Assembly: GCA_001792895.1 (NCBI GenBank)
Contig: MARA01000002.1
Coordinates: forward strand, 2,914,001-2,978,000
Reading direction: 5' to 3'
Origin: Lentinus brumalis
Lineage: Eukaryota > Basidiomycota > Agaricomycetes > Polyporales > Polyporaceae
Length of the DNA stretch: 64,000 nucleotides
In this document: positions 12,267 through 23,842 of the stretch, one piece after another
How the letters are laid out: every line of letters begins with the position of its first letter
How positions within the stretch are numbered: position 1 is the stretch's first letter
The notes under the pieces: generated by a model
Database searches by the model: none
What the model saw: only the letters and a program-made list of their open reading frames with translations
What the model was told of the DNA's origin: nothing
Made by a program: the position numbers and the translations under genes

Positions 12267-12552
12267 TTGAGGTCGCCACAGTTGGTTTCAAGGCGGACGA
12301 CCGGGATGACGCTAGCTGCCGTGTATATATGATTTCTTGATGGGGAACCACAGCATTCGATAAATTATAGAGAGAAGTGCACTGGTGGATGGTCCCGATC
12401 GACATGCATAGGAGAAAAGTTGCCGAAGGCAGTACTTGTCATTCGCGAGAGGAGGAGGGAGGAGGAGGTCCTGGTTCAGTCCCGATCATCAGGAGGCGCC
12501 CGGATGTTCGGGCCTTCCGCAGTGTCCGCCGCTCGTCTCTTGCATTCGTTCC

Positions 12553-14053
12553 ATGTTTCGACCTGCTTTCCACCAACTCAGACTATCTCGGGCTTTTGTG
12601 ACCACTAGAACTGCTTTTGCACAAGCACACACCCCACGGCAGGCGACGCACTCACTCAAAGTTGAAGATGCACCCATAATTCAGTATGTTAAGAGGAGAG
12701 TTGAAGAGCGGCGAAGACTGCAGTCGGAGGTACGTGTCATGAGCGTCGACCGTTTGCATACATACTTATGCAGCTGAAAGGTATCGGATGATGCGCTCTC
12801 GGACGAAGACATACAGAAAGTGAGGAAAATTCGTGAGCTCGAGCCTTTGCAGGATGCATGGACGGAATGGAAACACGCGAAGCAGGTCCGCCTCACTATA
12901 CCTCCCTAGAGGAAGCGTCTGACTGCACGTTCAACAGTAGTCTCTAGAAGAGACATTGCCGCTCCTCAGCGACTCAGATCCCACCATGCGTAGTATGGCG
13001 GAAGAGGAATACGCGTCCCTTTCGGAGAGCATGAACCGCATGGTCGAGGAAACTTTTCCTTCGCTCCTCGTGCCTCCCTCAAATACGGCTCACTTATCAG
13101 CCATAATTGAGTTGAGGGCGGGCGTCGGAGGATCGGAGTCTGCCCTGTTTACGGCCGACCTGGTACGGATGTACACTCGGGCTGCTCAAGCCCAGGGTTG
13201 GACCGTCACTATGCTTGCCAGTAACACGCTTGAAACTGGAGGCATGAGGGATGCCATCATGGAGATCAAGGGGAAGGGTGTGTACGATGCGCTCAGGTGG
13301 GAAAGCGGAGTGCATCGTGTCCAGAGGGTTCCAGCTACAGAAGCTAGTGGACGAGTGCACACGAGTACTGTCAGTGCCATGGTATGTCACCACATGGGCT
13401 TCGCTCTTCCGCAAGGCTAACCAGGGTTGGATAGGTGCTCCCGTTGATTGAGGAGAAGGCGTCAAATAGCGCAGATGAAGAGTTGTTCACCATGGACGAG
13501 GTCAAGATCGAGGTCATGCGCTCCCGAGGTGCTGGTGGACAGGTACGTTCAGAATGGAGGATTGAGGCCGTTGTACTTACATTGTCAACGTGGACAGCAT
13601 GTCAACAAAACAGAATCTGCTGTTCGTCTCACGCACATACCCACTGGTATCACTGTTTCTATGCAAGATGAGAGGAGTCAGCATCAGGTATGTCCCTCCT
13701 TGCCCACTCGGGGAACCTTCACTGACGACATGCATAATTCTCGTACAGAATCGCAGGCGAGCATTCCAGGTCCTGCGTGGACGCCTCATGGACAGGAAAC
13801 TGAATCAAGAGATGATCGACCGGCGAGATCTCCGTCGGAATCTCGTGCGCAGTGCTGACCGGAGTGAGAAGATCAGGACGTATAACTATGCTCAGGACCG
13901 GGTGACGGACCACAGGCTCGGCATGTCCGTGAAGAACCTCAATTCTGTGATGGAGGGGACGGCTTGCAGGAGTTCCTGAAGGCCCTCCAGCAGCGGTATC
14001 ACGATGATTTGTTGGAGGATGTCTTGTCGGAGCGGTCAGACTCAGAGCGATGA
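12553..14053 (+). CDS. MRF1: Mitochondrial peptide chain release factor 1
   Basis: This class I release factor recognises UAA and UAG on mitochondrial ribosomes and triggers peptide release. The start at 12553 gives an Arg-rich mitochondrial presequence ([20 protein letters not shown]). The helical N-terminal domain and the peptide release factor domain follow ([51 protein letters not shown]). The catalytic GGQ motif is intact in RSRGAGGQ, directly before an intron, then [18 protein letters not shown]. Five or more short introns are present. In the last exon the frame breaks at the GGGG run 13955-13958: with one more G the expected [14 protein letters not shown] follows, ending at 14053. This is probably a base-calling error, because everything before and after is well conserved. 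Confidence 0.93.
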
Positions 14054-14560
14054 GCGACTCACCCCTATCTACACATCATCTTTGGTATTTGTACGCCATA
14101 GCTAGCATAATATCATCCCATCTCCTTCACTCCTCACGCAGACCATCACTCCATGTGACGCAATTGCGGTTCAGCTCAAGATCTGTGGTCGTCAGACGGT
14201 CTTCAACTTCTAGTCATCCAAGGTAGCATAAGCGCTTATGATAAAACATGCAAGGCTAGAGCGTCTCTTTGGCACACTCCTTGGAACTTGTCCGGTATCG
14301 CAAAGACTTCGCTTGAAGTCAGTAAGCAAGTCACCATCACAAGTGGTTGTCAGCACTTGTGTGAATTAGTTCGTCTCCCACGAAAGCTTGAAGATACGTG
14401 AAGTGGATGGCTGACGTGTGCCCGTGTAGAAAGGTCGTGTGTTGATCTCTCCGGAGTCCCAGCCACCTCGCAAGTGTGAATAGAACCTGAGGCTCGAAGT
14501 GCTACCCCTCGAACATCCTTGGGCACCTCAAGATATACCAGGAAGTAGGAAGGGACGCAT
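14054..14560. other. Intergenic, nothing recognised
   Basis: This is the spacer between MRF1 and the Dicer gene, both on the plus strand. No family-supported frame is seen. It presumably holds the MRF1 terminator and the Dicer promoter. Confidence 0.6.
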
Positions 14561-17500
14561 ATGTCGTTGCAGGCCGAACCCCCGGCTAAGAAGCGCAGGA
14601 CAGGCTCTGCGCCACTTCAAACTCTCCCGCGTCCATTCTTCTCTGCAGATACCGCCTTCAATGAGCTGTCACAAGACAACGGTAAGAATTATTGCTCCCG
14701 ATGACCCCTGTTCTCGCTCACATGTGTGCGTAGTGCTTGCGGTAGTTGACACTCATGAAGGTGCGCCACATATAAAGTAGATGCTGCTCAATATCATGAC
14801 TGATGTTTCATGCAGAGAAGCTCAGCCTCTTGCAGACTGTGATTGCACAGAGCATTCTTTCCCAGCGTACTGCAGCTGCGAGTGGGCGTCATACTCACCG
14901 TATCGTCCTCTTCGTTGTTGAGTGAGTGGGTACAAAACCTTTACACTTGGCTCCTACAGGCTTACCCTACCATAGTGACAATCTCTCCATTGCTCAGTAT
15001 GCAACGGATTTGGAGAACATGGACTTCACGGTAGGGTCGTATACGGTCGCCATGCACACCGCAGGTACGAACCAGTGGCCGAACGTCATCTACAACGACA
15101 TCGTCGTGGTAGCAGCGAACGTGAGGATTCATACCCCTGTACCCTATTGTATGACCAGTACTGACATCGATCAGATGCTAGCAGACTCTCTCGCCGACGG
15201 CAGCATCAAGCTATCGCATGCGCACCTAATCGTTGTCAGCGACGCACAGAGAGTTGTGCCTATGGTGACCCCTCATCCGGTTATACGGTTAATGTCGGAC
15301 TTCCACAGCAAGACGCCGGACGCCCCAAGGGTCTTCGCCACTTTGCAGAGCTCCACCGATCGCTGGGCGAGCCTTGATTTTACTGGGCTGGAAGTGTCGT
15401 TGCAGGCACGATCGTTCTTCTTGATCCCGGCGAAGAAACCGGCCACTTGGTCAGGTCCGATGGAGCTGGTGCTCGAGTATGAGCCCTATTCCCCAGACAA
15501 CACTGAGCCAGATGTCTCCGTGGAAGTCCGCAAGTCGGACCTGCAGGGCACCTCGTTCCGCCCACACCATTACCGTCGTGCTTCTCGCGTCTTCCTCCAG
15601 CTAGGACCCTTCGCCGCCTACCTCTACTGGAAATCTGTCCTCACACCCGCTCTAACCAAGGCCGGCCTGAGCGAGTCTAGTATTGTCGCCCGCCTGGAGA
15701 ATCTGAAGAGCGAGAAGCTCGGTGACAAGCTCGACCTCAATGCAGCCTCTAGTACCTGCAATGCCACGCCGAAGCTCGTCAAGTTACTGCAGATGCTGGA
15801 GCTTTGCGGGAGATATGGCTCCGCCTTCCGAGGCGTGATCTATGGTGAGCTCTGTTTGTATGAAGCTTGTTGTTGTACGAACGCTGACATATCAATTCTT
15901 TAGTCCAGGACCGAAGCGTTGCTCGGGTCCTGGCGGATCTGCTTGGGACGGAATCGTCTTTCCTTCGACCTGCGGTCCTGAATGGTTCATCGTGGCGAGA
16001 TATCCACGTCGGGGTAAGTCTTCGATGCTGTGAAACGTGCCATGAGCTTAATGGTAGCTACAGCAAGAGATCCTGAATAACTTCAGCGCTGGCGTTCATA
16101 ACCTTTTAGTCTCGACAAAGTCATGTGAAGACATAGATATCGCTCCAGCGTCCATGATAATCCAGTTAAGGCTCCATACATCCTCGAGCTGGATGCGCAA
16201 GTACTGATGCTTTGCGATGACAGCTTCGACCTATTCGAAGATCAGCTCTCGTACGCCTACAGTCACGCACACAGCAAAGGACCGCAGACCCATCTGGTCT
16301 ACATGGTCGAGCGAGACAACAACGAGCACCGGCGCATCGTGATGCGCCTTCAGACTCCCGACGACGCAGTACGCGCCTGGATCGCCGACCTTGCACAAGG
16401 CGAGGAAGGAGCTCCTCCACGGACGATCTACACCAGCATGGACCCGTACGCATCCGACGGTGAAGATGAAGACGAAAATCCGGAGTACATCTTTGACGCC
16501 ACGAGCAGCGCACGCATCTACAAGTCAGACGCTGTGGCGGCGGTCTACCGCTTCATAGCGGAAGTGTATCCTATCTCCGGCGTCGATGAAGGTGTAGTGT
16601 CACTTACCCCGGAGGAACAGCGCTGCGAGGACGATGTGGTATCCTATCGCTACACTTTGTCCTTCCCCGTGAGCACCCGCCTGCCCACCATCGTTGGGCC
16701 GACCTGTGCTTCGAGGTGGGAGGCCAGGCGCGAGGCGTGCTATCAGGCATGCAAAGAGTTGGTTCGGGTGGGTCTCATGAACATCCGCCACTTTCCGCAA
16801 ACCGAGAGCGCAGGGACGTTCACCTCGCCAGCCCCAACTCGGCAGAAGGCGAAGACGACAGCGAGCGCCTTTGGCTACCCGCGCAAGAGCCCCGACTTCT
16901 GGCCTAACTCGCAGTCGGCTCCGCCAACGGTCCTCTATCCCACAGTCGTGGTCCCCGAGAACCTAGGAGACGAGCCGCATGCGCCCGTCCTCCTCCTAAC
17001 AAGGGCGCCACTCCCTCTGATTCCGGAGTTCGCGCTGTACTTCTCTGGAGCCCGCGCGATAGTGCACTTCTACAAGGGCGAGCCCATCGAGGTGACGGAC
17101 GTGCAGCTGAAGGCTTTACACGACTACACTCTGCGTGTCAGCAAGACCCTGATGAACAAGCCTCTAGATTGCCCCGTTGGGAGCATGCTCTGCTACTTTG
17201 CCCCTCTGGACTCCACCTGGCACTCGAGCCTCTCTGCGCACTGGCCTCTCCTCGCTCTGGCGGAGCATATCCCGTGGGATACTATCCAGCTCGCAGCCGA
17301 CTACTTCGCCATCCCCCTCGTCGACGACATGGCCTCGCTGGACGACAGAGCGCAAGATGCCATCGTGCTCGACAGACAAGTCGAGTATACGAGCCGTTAC
17401 TTCCTCGTCAAGGTCAGGCATGACTTGACTCCGCTCAGCAAGGTGGATGACAGTCCGGTGAGTTGACTTCAGGAATCGCTGCGAAGTAGGAACTTATATA

Positions 17501-19898
17501 TATCCTTATTAGCGCGAGGCGGAGTACCCCAACTTCCTGGAGTACTGCAAGGCGCGCATCAAAGACTTCCAGGGCCTCGACGACGAGAAGCAGCCTATGA
17601 TTGAGGTCAAGGTTATTCCAGCACCCGTCAACAACCTACACCCCACGTCCGGCCCTCCTACTCCTCCAGGCCGTGCACCGCTCAAGTGTACGTATCCTCA
17701 ACGGTCTGAGAGCGTCTTGTTGATCCATGCGTTGTAGACCTCATTCCAGAATTATGTTACAAGTTCACTATTCCGGCTAGGTGAGCGATGCTTCTACATG
17801 TCAATCGGAAGCATGAACCTCACTAAGACTGCATAGCACATTCCGGACGCTCTGGCTCATGCCCTCCATCATGGAGAAGGTCAACATGTACCTGCTTACG
17901 AAGGAGCTCAACGCGAAGCTCTTCCGCAACTCCATCCTCGAGCAGCAACTGCACATCGCCCTCTCCACCCCAGCCCTCTGGACAGAGTTCGACTACGAGC
18001 GGCTCGAGTTCCTCGGTAACGTTGCCCCCACTGACTCCCCACCGTGCAGCCGCTCACCTGCCCCTCCTTCGCACGACAGGCGACTCCTTCCTCAAAGTCG
18101 TGGCCTCCAACTTCCTCTTCGCGACGATGCCCGGAGCGGACGTCGGCGCACTGCACACCGCCCGCGGGCCCATCATCAGCAACAAGTCCCTACAGCAGGG
18201 CGCCGCGCGCATGGGCCTCCCGTCGTACATCCAGCACAAGCGCTTCGTCGCGAAGCTCTGGCAGATCCCCGTCGCCTCCGACAACCCAAGCACGGCAAAG
18301 GGCGAGGACGTGGATGGGGATGTCGAGATGGCAGAGGCCGACCAGCAGCCTAAGGACAAGGGCAAGCGGTCCAAGAAGCAGCGGCAGGCGGACGACCTGC
18401 ATACGATCTGGCTGGGCGACAAGGTGCGATGCTTCCTCCGTGCGTCGTTGATCTGGTGTAACGTGATGCGAGACAGACGATCGCCGACGTGGTCGAGGCC
18501 ATCCTTGCTGCCTCATTCCTCTCTGGGGGCCAAGAAGTGGCGCTACAGACTGCCCGACGTCTGCAGATCAATATACCGAATGTTGCCCAGTGGGCCGACT
18601 ACGCACGTCTTGCGGCCGAACATGGCACGTCCGGCCAGAATGCAGGCCCTCCGCCGTCAGGCGCTACGCTGGAGGCGGTAGAGCGCATCTTCGGGTGGCA
18701 GTTCAGGAAGCCAGAGCTGGTGGGACAGGCCCTCGTGAGTCGATCCTTGCTGTGGTCGGTTTAGCGAGCCATACTGACGGCGAGAAGTCACACGCGGCTA
18801 AGGTCGACCAAAAAGATGTCAAGGGAAAGAGCTACGACACGCTCGAGTTCTTGGGTGACGCTGTCCTGGATTTCTGTGAGTATCCACCGAACAGTGTATG
18901 ACTTGACATCAATCTGACGAGTCTCGCAGTGGTCGCACGCTGGGTCTGGGAGCGATACCCATTCTTGGGCCCGGGAGGCATGACGCTGTTGAAGGTACGC
19001 TGCATATTCACCGATTCACTCCCCTCGGAGTATGCTGACGGGGATGTTCCAGTCGGCGATGGTGTCCAATGAGACGTTGGCCGCGTTCTGTGTCCACATC
19101 GGTCTGCACCAGCACCTCCAAGTGGCCGCCAACGACCTGAGCACCTCAATCCAGAAATACATCGACTTCCTCGATGAGCTCCGGAAGAAAGAGTACGACT
19201 TCGCCGCGAGAGAGAAGAGGCTGCCCGGCCAGTACTGGATAGACTCGCCCCTACCCGCTCCCAAGGTACGTCCGTCTTCTTGCTGACGCTGCATCCTGAC
19301 TGAATGCTGTGTAGTGCCTGGCGGACGTGGTCGAGTCAATGCTGGGCGCGCTTTACGTGTCGGACGACTTCTTCGAAGCGGGAGTGGGCAGGTTCTTCGA
19401 GACCGTCTACAAGCCGTTCATCGAGGCGCATGTCCGCCTGCAGACGCTCTCCGGAAATCCGAAGATCACGCTGCTCGAGTTCCTGCAGGCAGAAGGATGC
19501 ACGAACAACGCAGTCGTCAAGCGGCCGGCCGAAAAGCAGAACCAGACTGTGCACATGGAGGGTGAGTACCAACCTCTCAAGTGCTTCCGCCTGCCTGCGC
19601 GTGATGCAGTGGTACTGATGGTTCTCGTCCAGTGGTCGTCCATGGTCAGGTCATTGCAAGCGCAATAGACGCTTCGAATGCCATCTCGACACGCAGAGCT
19701 GCACTCGCCGGGCTCGACTTCCTCGCGAACAACCCAGACTTCCTGGTACGAACGTGCAATTGCAAGACCACCGCTGCGGGACAGAATAAGAGCCCACCCA
19801 AGGAGAAGGAGAAGGAGCCACCGGTGTCGCTGCCGGCGAAGGAAGAGGACTCATCGGAGGCAGAGGTCGAGGACTTGATGGACGCCGAGGACGAGTAG
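14561..19898 (+). CDS. Dicer-like RNase III with degenerate helicase
   Basis: Dicer cuts long dsRNA into small interfering RNAs. The C-terminal half is canonical. RNase IIIa has ERLEFLGDSFLKVVASNF and TIADVVEAILAASF; RNase IIIb has YDTLEFLGDAVLDF and CLADVVESMLGAL; all four acidic metal ligands are present in each. A dsRNA-binding domain closes the protein (ITLLEFLQAEGC, ISTRRAALAGLDFL). The central Dicer dimerisation region is recognisable (SRWEARREACYQACKELVRVG). The N-terminal half aligns with the Dicer helicase but lacks its motifs. No Walker A GKT is found after EKLSLLQTVIAQSILSQR, the DECH box position reads LIVVSDAQRV, and the motif VI position reads QLSYAYSHAHSKGP. An apparent stop at 14923-14925 is removed by a 54-base GT-AG intron, 14922-14975. 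The start at 14561 (MSLQAEPPAKKRR) includes a possible nuclear localisation signal. A PAZ domain is not clear. Confidence 0.9.
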
Positions 19899-20060
19899 CC
19901 TCATGCTCGATCTTGCACTACTTGCCCGAGGAGTCGGATGATACCAGTCCCACATCGCGCACGCGTCGGAGTATATGTTACAGAAGCCCGTCCATCTAAT
20001 TCTAGTGATATACGCCGATACAAATTAGCTGGTCTACAGTAGGTGCACGCCCTGCGCATT

Positions 20061-20404
20061 CTATGACGCGCCAGCGGACTTGCTCCTGCAAAGCGCGTCA
20101 GACCTCCTCCACGGAAACAGCAAGAGATAAACACGTACAGCTGGTAGTATGCCGCGACGAAGGGGACGGAGAAGCCGGTGATGAGGTATGCAGCGACCTT
20201 GGCACCGAAGATACCCTTCTTGTTGTAGTCGAAGGGGATGTGCTGTAAGCCCCGACACCACGTCAACGGCCTGGGGACACTATGAACGGCTTGCAGAGAG
20301 CCACGCACCTTGTACTCGCCGTGCATGGAACGCACGGGGGCGGCACGCGCGCGGACGGCGACCTGGCGGAGGGGGGCAGCAGCAGAGCGGGCAAGGAGAG
20401 ACAT
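20061..20404 (-). CDS. COX8: Cytochrome c oxidase subunit VIIc-like (yeast Cox8)
   Basis: This is a small nuclear-encoded single-span subunit of mitochondrial complex IV. The start at 20404 gives an Arg/Ala-rich presequence (MSLLARSAAAPLRQVAVRAR). After an intron comes the diagnostic HIPFDYNKKGIFGAKVAAYL followed by the membrane segment ITGFSVPFVAAYYQL, and after a second intron the tail SKSAGAS. The phases of both introns fit exactly. The length of about 70-75 residues is normal. The gene converges on the Dicer gene with 162 bases between the stops. Confidence 0.93.
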
Positions 20405-20759
20405 GGTGGTGGTCGTGCGTAGAGGATGCGTGGGAAGACGACATCACCCCCGCGTCCCGTCATACGTCGGCCGCAACGGGCAACCGCCCTCCAAAATTTG
20501 TTTGCCCGGTTGGCGGCGGCGCACAGCGAACCACTCGGCGGGCCAATCCCAGCGCAGAACGTCTCGCAGATTCGCGCGCCTATCGGGAGCCAATGAGTAT
20601 GTTCCGCCATTCCCGACTTCGGCCGACACCCAGCACGATTTCGCCCGACGTCGATCAGGATCATTAGTCGCATCTATATAACTACATGAACGCACTCTAG
20701 ATAAAGGATGTTATGGTACACTCGTCAAAGTCGTGCACGGCGTTAAGCAAGCAGTGCGC
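20405..20759. other. Probable COX8 promoter region
   Basis: This is a 355-base spacer upstream of COX8 and downstream of the MFS gene, both on the minus strand. The open frames here lack any family signature. No specific operator motif is recognised. Confidence 0.5.
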
Positions 20760-22766
20760 TTATGCAGCCGCGAAGCGTGAATTTGCGCGCAGTCTTGCTC
20801 CGATTCGGTAGAAGATGAATCTACACGCGCAGTCAGCACCCCGTGCCAAGCACTTCAGGACACCCGGGTACTCACGGAAGAGGTGTCATGAGAGTCGTCA
20901 ATCCCGCAAGCAACGCAGTGGCCCCGACCGTCCCCAACGCGTGGTACATCTGTCCCGCAAAGAGCGGGAAGACAGCCGCAAACGTCGAGCGCATTGCGCT
21001 GTTCGCCGCCATCGCACTCGCAGCGATAGGCCGGTAGGCGGTGACCAGGTACGTGAACACGCCCGTGAAGATGAAGCACGTCCCCGCGCCGAAGGGAATC
21101 GAGCCGATTATGGGCGCGATCCAGTGCACTTGCTTGTACGTCGTAAACGCCATGATAAAAAGACCTGTGTGCTTGTTCAGCAATGGTGCGATTGATGGTG
21201 ACGGTGCTGGTACGAACCAACGGGAGCCAGTACACCACCCACTTGTGCGATGAGCAGGCGAACTTCCGGTGGAGGGTGTCCGTTGTGTTTCAGGCCTTCG
21301 CGCCTGAATACGCTGTTCCAATACGGCTGCGAGGCCAGTGCAAGAACCATGCCAAGGCCGATGCCCAGAAACGCAAGACCCGTGGATTGCACGTTGAACC
21401 CATGTACTTCGCCGAAGATGATAGGGAACGCTTGGAAAGCGAGATACAGAATGCCGAGGAGAAGTGCAGACCTAGGCGAAGGTAAGCATGTGCTGTGCTG
21501 GAATGGCAGGAGGCAACGTACCACATGTCCAGGAGTAAAGCCATACGGTCGAAGATGAGCAGCTCTGGAAGGGATGTCAGAATGATGCAACGACGTAGGG
21601 AGCACACAAAGCTTACTGAAGGGTGTGGATATGCTGAACAGAATCATGTGGAACAGACTGTGCTCCTGGACTTCGATCGGAGCATAATACTTCTCATTTT
21701 CGGCCTTGCGTAGCCTAGAAATTGTTCGTCTGTCAATAGACGACCTGTATGAGAGATGGGACGGGACATACTTTTTCGCCTTGTGCTTGAGGATAACAGG
21801 AGCATACGTCTCTGGCACGCAGGTGAAGAGGAGGATGATCTGGACGAACTGCCAGATGAGCAGCACTCGGTAGCACCACCTCCAATCGGTGTTTTGTACG
21901 ATGAATCTACAAGGAGCGTTAGTCAGGCGATTACACAACCCCACGATCGGGTCACCCACGTACCCTCCAATAAGGGGACCAACAACGGGACCAATGAAGG
22001 GGGAAATCGTATACACGGCCATGGGTCTGTGTCCCGCAGTCAGTGTACATTTTTCGACCAGACGATGCTCGAACTTACGTTGCGACTGTAGCGTTGTCAA
22101 ATAGGTCACTGACACTTCCACCAGCCACGCTGAGGAAGGCCGATCCACAAAGACCTGTTATAAACCGGAACACAAGGTATGTTGCTGAAATGGGAGCGCG
22201 TCAGCCTCGGGACGCGTGCGCGACAGTAGTGCACATACCGATATTAGGAGGGAACGCCGTCGGCCAGGTGAACGCGAAGAATAGGATATAGGAGGTGCGG
22301 TAGATGATATTCCGCCCGTAGAGCTCAGACAGCGGGCCCATGAAGAGCGGGCCAATACCGAGCCCCAGTACGTACAAGCTGATGCTCAGGATCGTGACTT
22401 CATGCACGGTATGCAAGTCTCGCGCCAGCCCCGTCTCCGTGAACGACGCCTGATAGTACATGGAGTTGCTTTCCGTGAATCTCGGAGTCGAAGTAAAGTG
22501 GTGTTATGACGCACCACAGACGAAGCAAAGGTCGCACACAGCGACGACGTGCTGATCGCAAGCACCGCCAGCCATTTTCTCCACAACTTCAGCTGCTTCG
22601 GGTCGTCCTCCGGCGCAAGCGTGCAGCAGTACGGGTCCGAAGATTCGTCTAGCGACCCTGAGGACCGCTGGACACCCTCACTGACAGGCTCTGGTTGCTT
22701 GGGCGCCTGGCCGGTCTTCTCGATGTCTGGATCGCTGAGCGTGATCGTTTCCGAGTTCGAACCCAT
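20760..22766 (-). CDS. MFS exporter, DHA1 drug/polyamine type
   Basis: This is a plasma-membrane proton antiporter of the major facilitator superfamily, in the 12-helix DHA1 group that includes Tpo1- and Flr1-like exporters of polyamines and drugs. The hydrophilic N-terminus (MGSNSETITLSDPDIEK) leads to KWLAVLAISTSSLCATFASS. The DHA1 motif A follows as LGIGPLFMGPLSELYGRNII. The antiporter signature lies around AVYTISPFIGPVVGPLIGGY, then DWRWCYRVLLIWQ. The C-terminal half includes LLIAQVGGVLAPVGL and IPFGAGTCFIFTGVFTYLV. The last exon, joined over an intron, reads FIFYRIGARLRANSRFAAA. About nine short introns are present. The substrate cannot be told from sequence. Confidence 0.88.
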
Positions 22767-23842
22767 GTTCGCCGTCGTACTAGGTTGTGCGTCGCCGCCC
22801 GTCTGGTCTGAGGGAATGCTGGAGGGACAGGGAGCAGTCCGCGAAGCCGTCGGACGTTATATATGACATCGAGAGGGATGCAGCATGGGGCCCGTGGTAG
22901 GCGCTCTAGGGAACGAAGAACGCTGTCAGCGGTGTGTCAGCCAATCATCCGCGGCTTCCCGCTCCTCTCCTCCTCCGCGTTAGGTTACGTGAGAAAGGTC
23001 CCTTCTCACCAACACCTGGTTCTGCCCGGGTTGCACTGAAACTAAACCATCGGTGGCCACAATTCCGATGATAGAGCCATATAGTCGTCGTCTTGCGCAC
23101 GCAGTGGAAACAGCAAGGTGGGGCTAATACAACTAGCGCTGCGACAGACTGGCGATGGCGACGGAAGCTTGAAGGAGATGTGGGTTCCAAGGGTTGAAAA
23201 CCATCCTATGTCGGAACTACCGACACGCCAACATCGACCGGGTCCTCACCATATACCTCTCTCAACGTGTAAGTCACGAGGGTTCAACCAGCGTGGTAAG
23301 CTTACGTTCCCTCATCTAGGATGCGGGCACTGCAACGAGTGGGCTAAACAGCACTGTGAGGGGCTTTTTTCGGCCGAGAGCGCACACTCAAGTCATAACG
23401 CGAATGCATATCTAGATGATGCGCGACATAAATGATGATGTACAGTGCACGTCGATATGAACGTGAATGCTGAAACTAGACAGTCCTCGTAAATCAGGGT
23501 AGATCATCTCGTGACGACGGGAGAGCATCAATGTAACGAGTAGAGAGGGATGGGAGTATGGGGGTTACAGTCTGCGGATGGTCCACTTGATGGGATGCGT
23601 ATCGAGGAGAATGTGCAAGGAGTGGCGATGACGATGATCAATAACGAGGGGAAACCAATCGTACAATGGCAGCGATAGATATTCACAACGAAGATGTAGA
23701 TGGAGGGAATCAAGCTCCTGTCGATATCAGGTTAAAATGGGATGAAATGCGAGGTTATAGGTGATGAGGTGGAGGATAGAGAGGAAAGATGAGGTCGAAA
23801 GCGTGCATCCGAAACCAGTTCGGTCAGCGCACTATCTCAGGC
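22767..23842. other. Intergenic, nothing recognised
   Basis: About 1.1 kb separates the MFS start from the Cdc14 stop, both genes on the minus strand. No frame here shows a family signature. It is long enough for the MFS promoter plus the CDC14 3' UTR. I see no repeat or RNA gene. Confidence 0.6.

Noticed and set aside
14922..14975. In-frame TGA (14923-14925) inside the Dicer helicase region, suggesting a pseudogene
   Set aside because: A 54-base GT-AG intron starting GTGAGT and ending CCATAG removes it and keeps the frame (FVV joined to DDNLSIAQYA).
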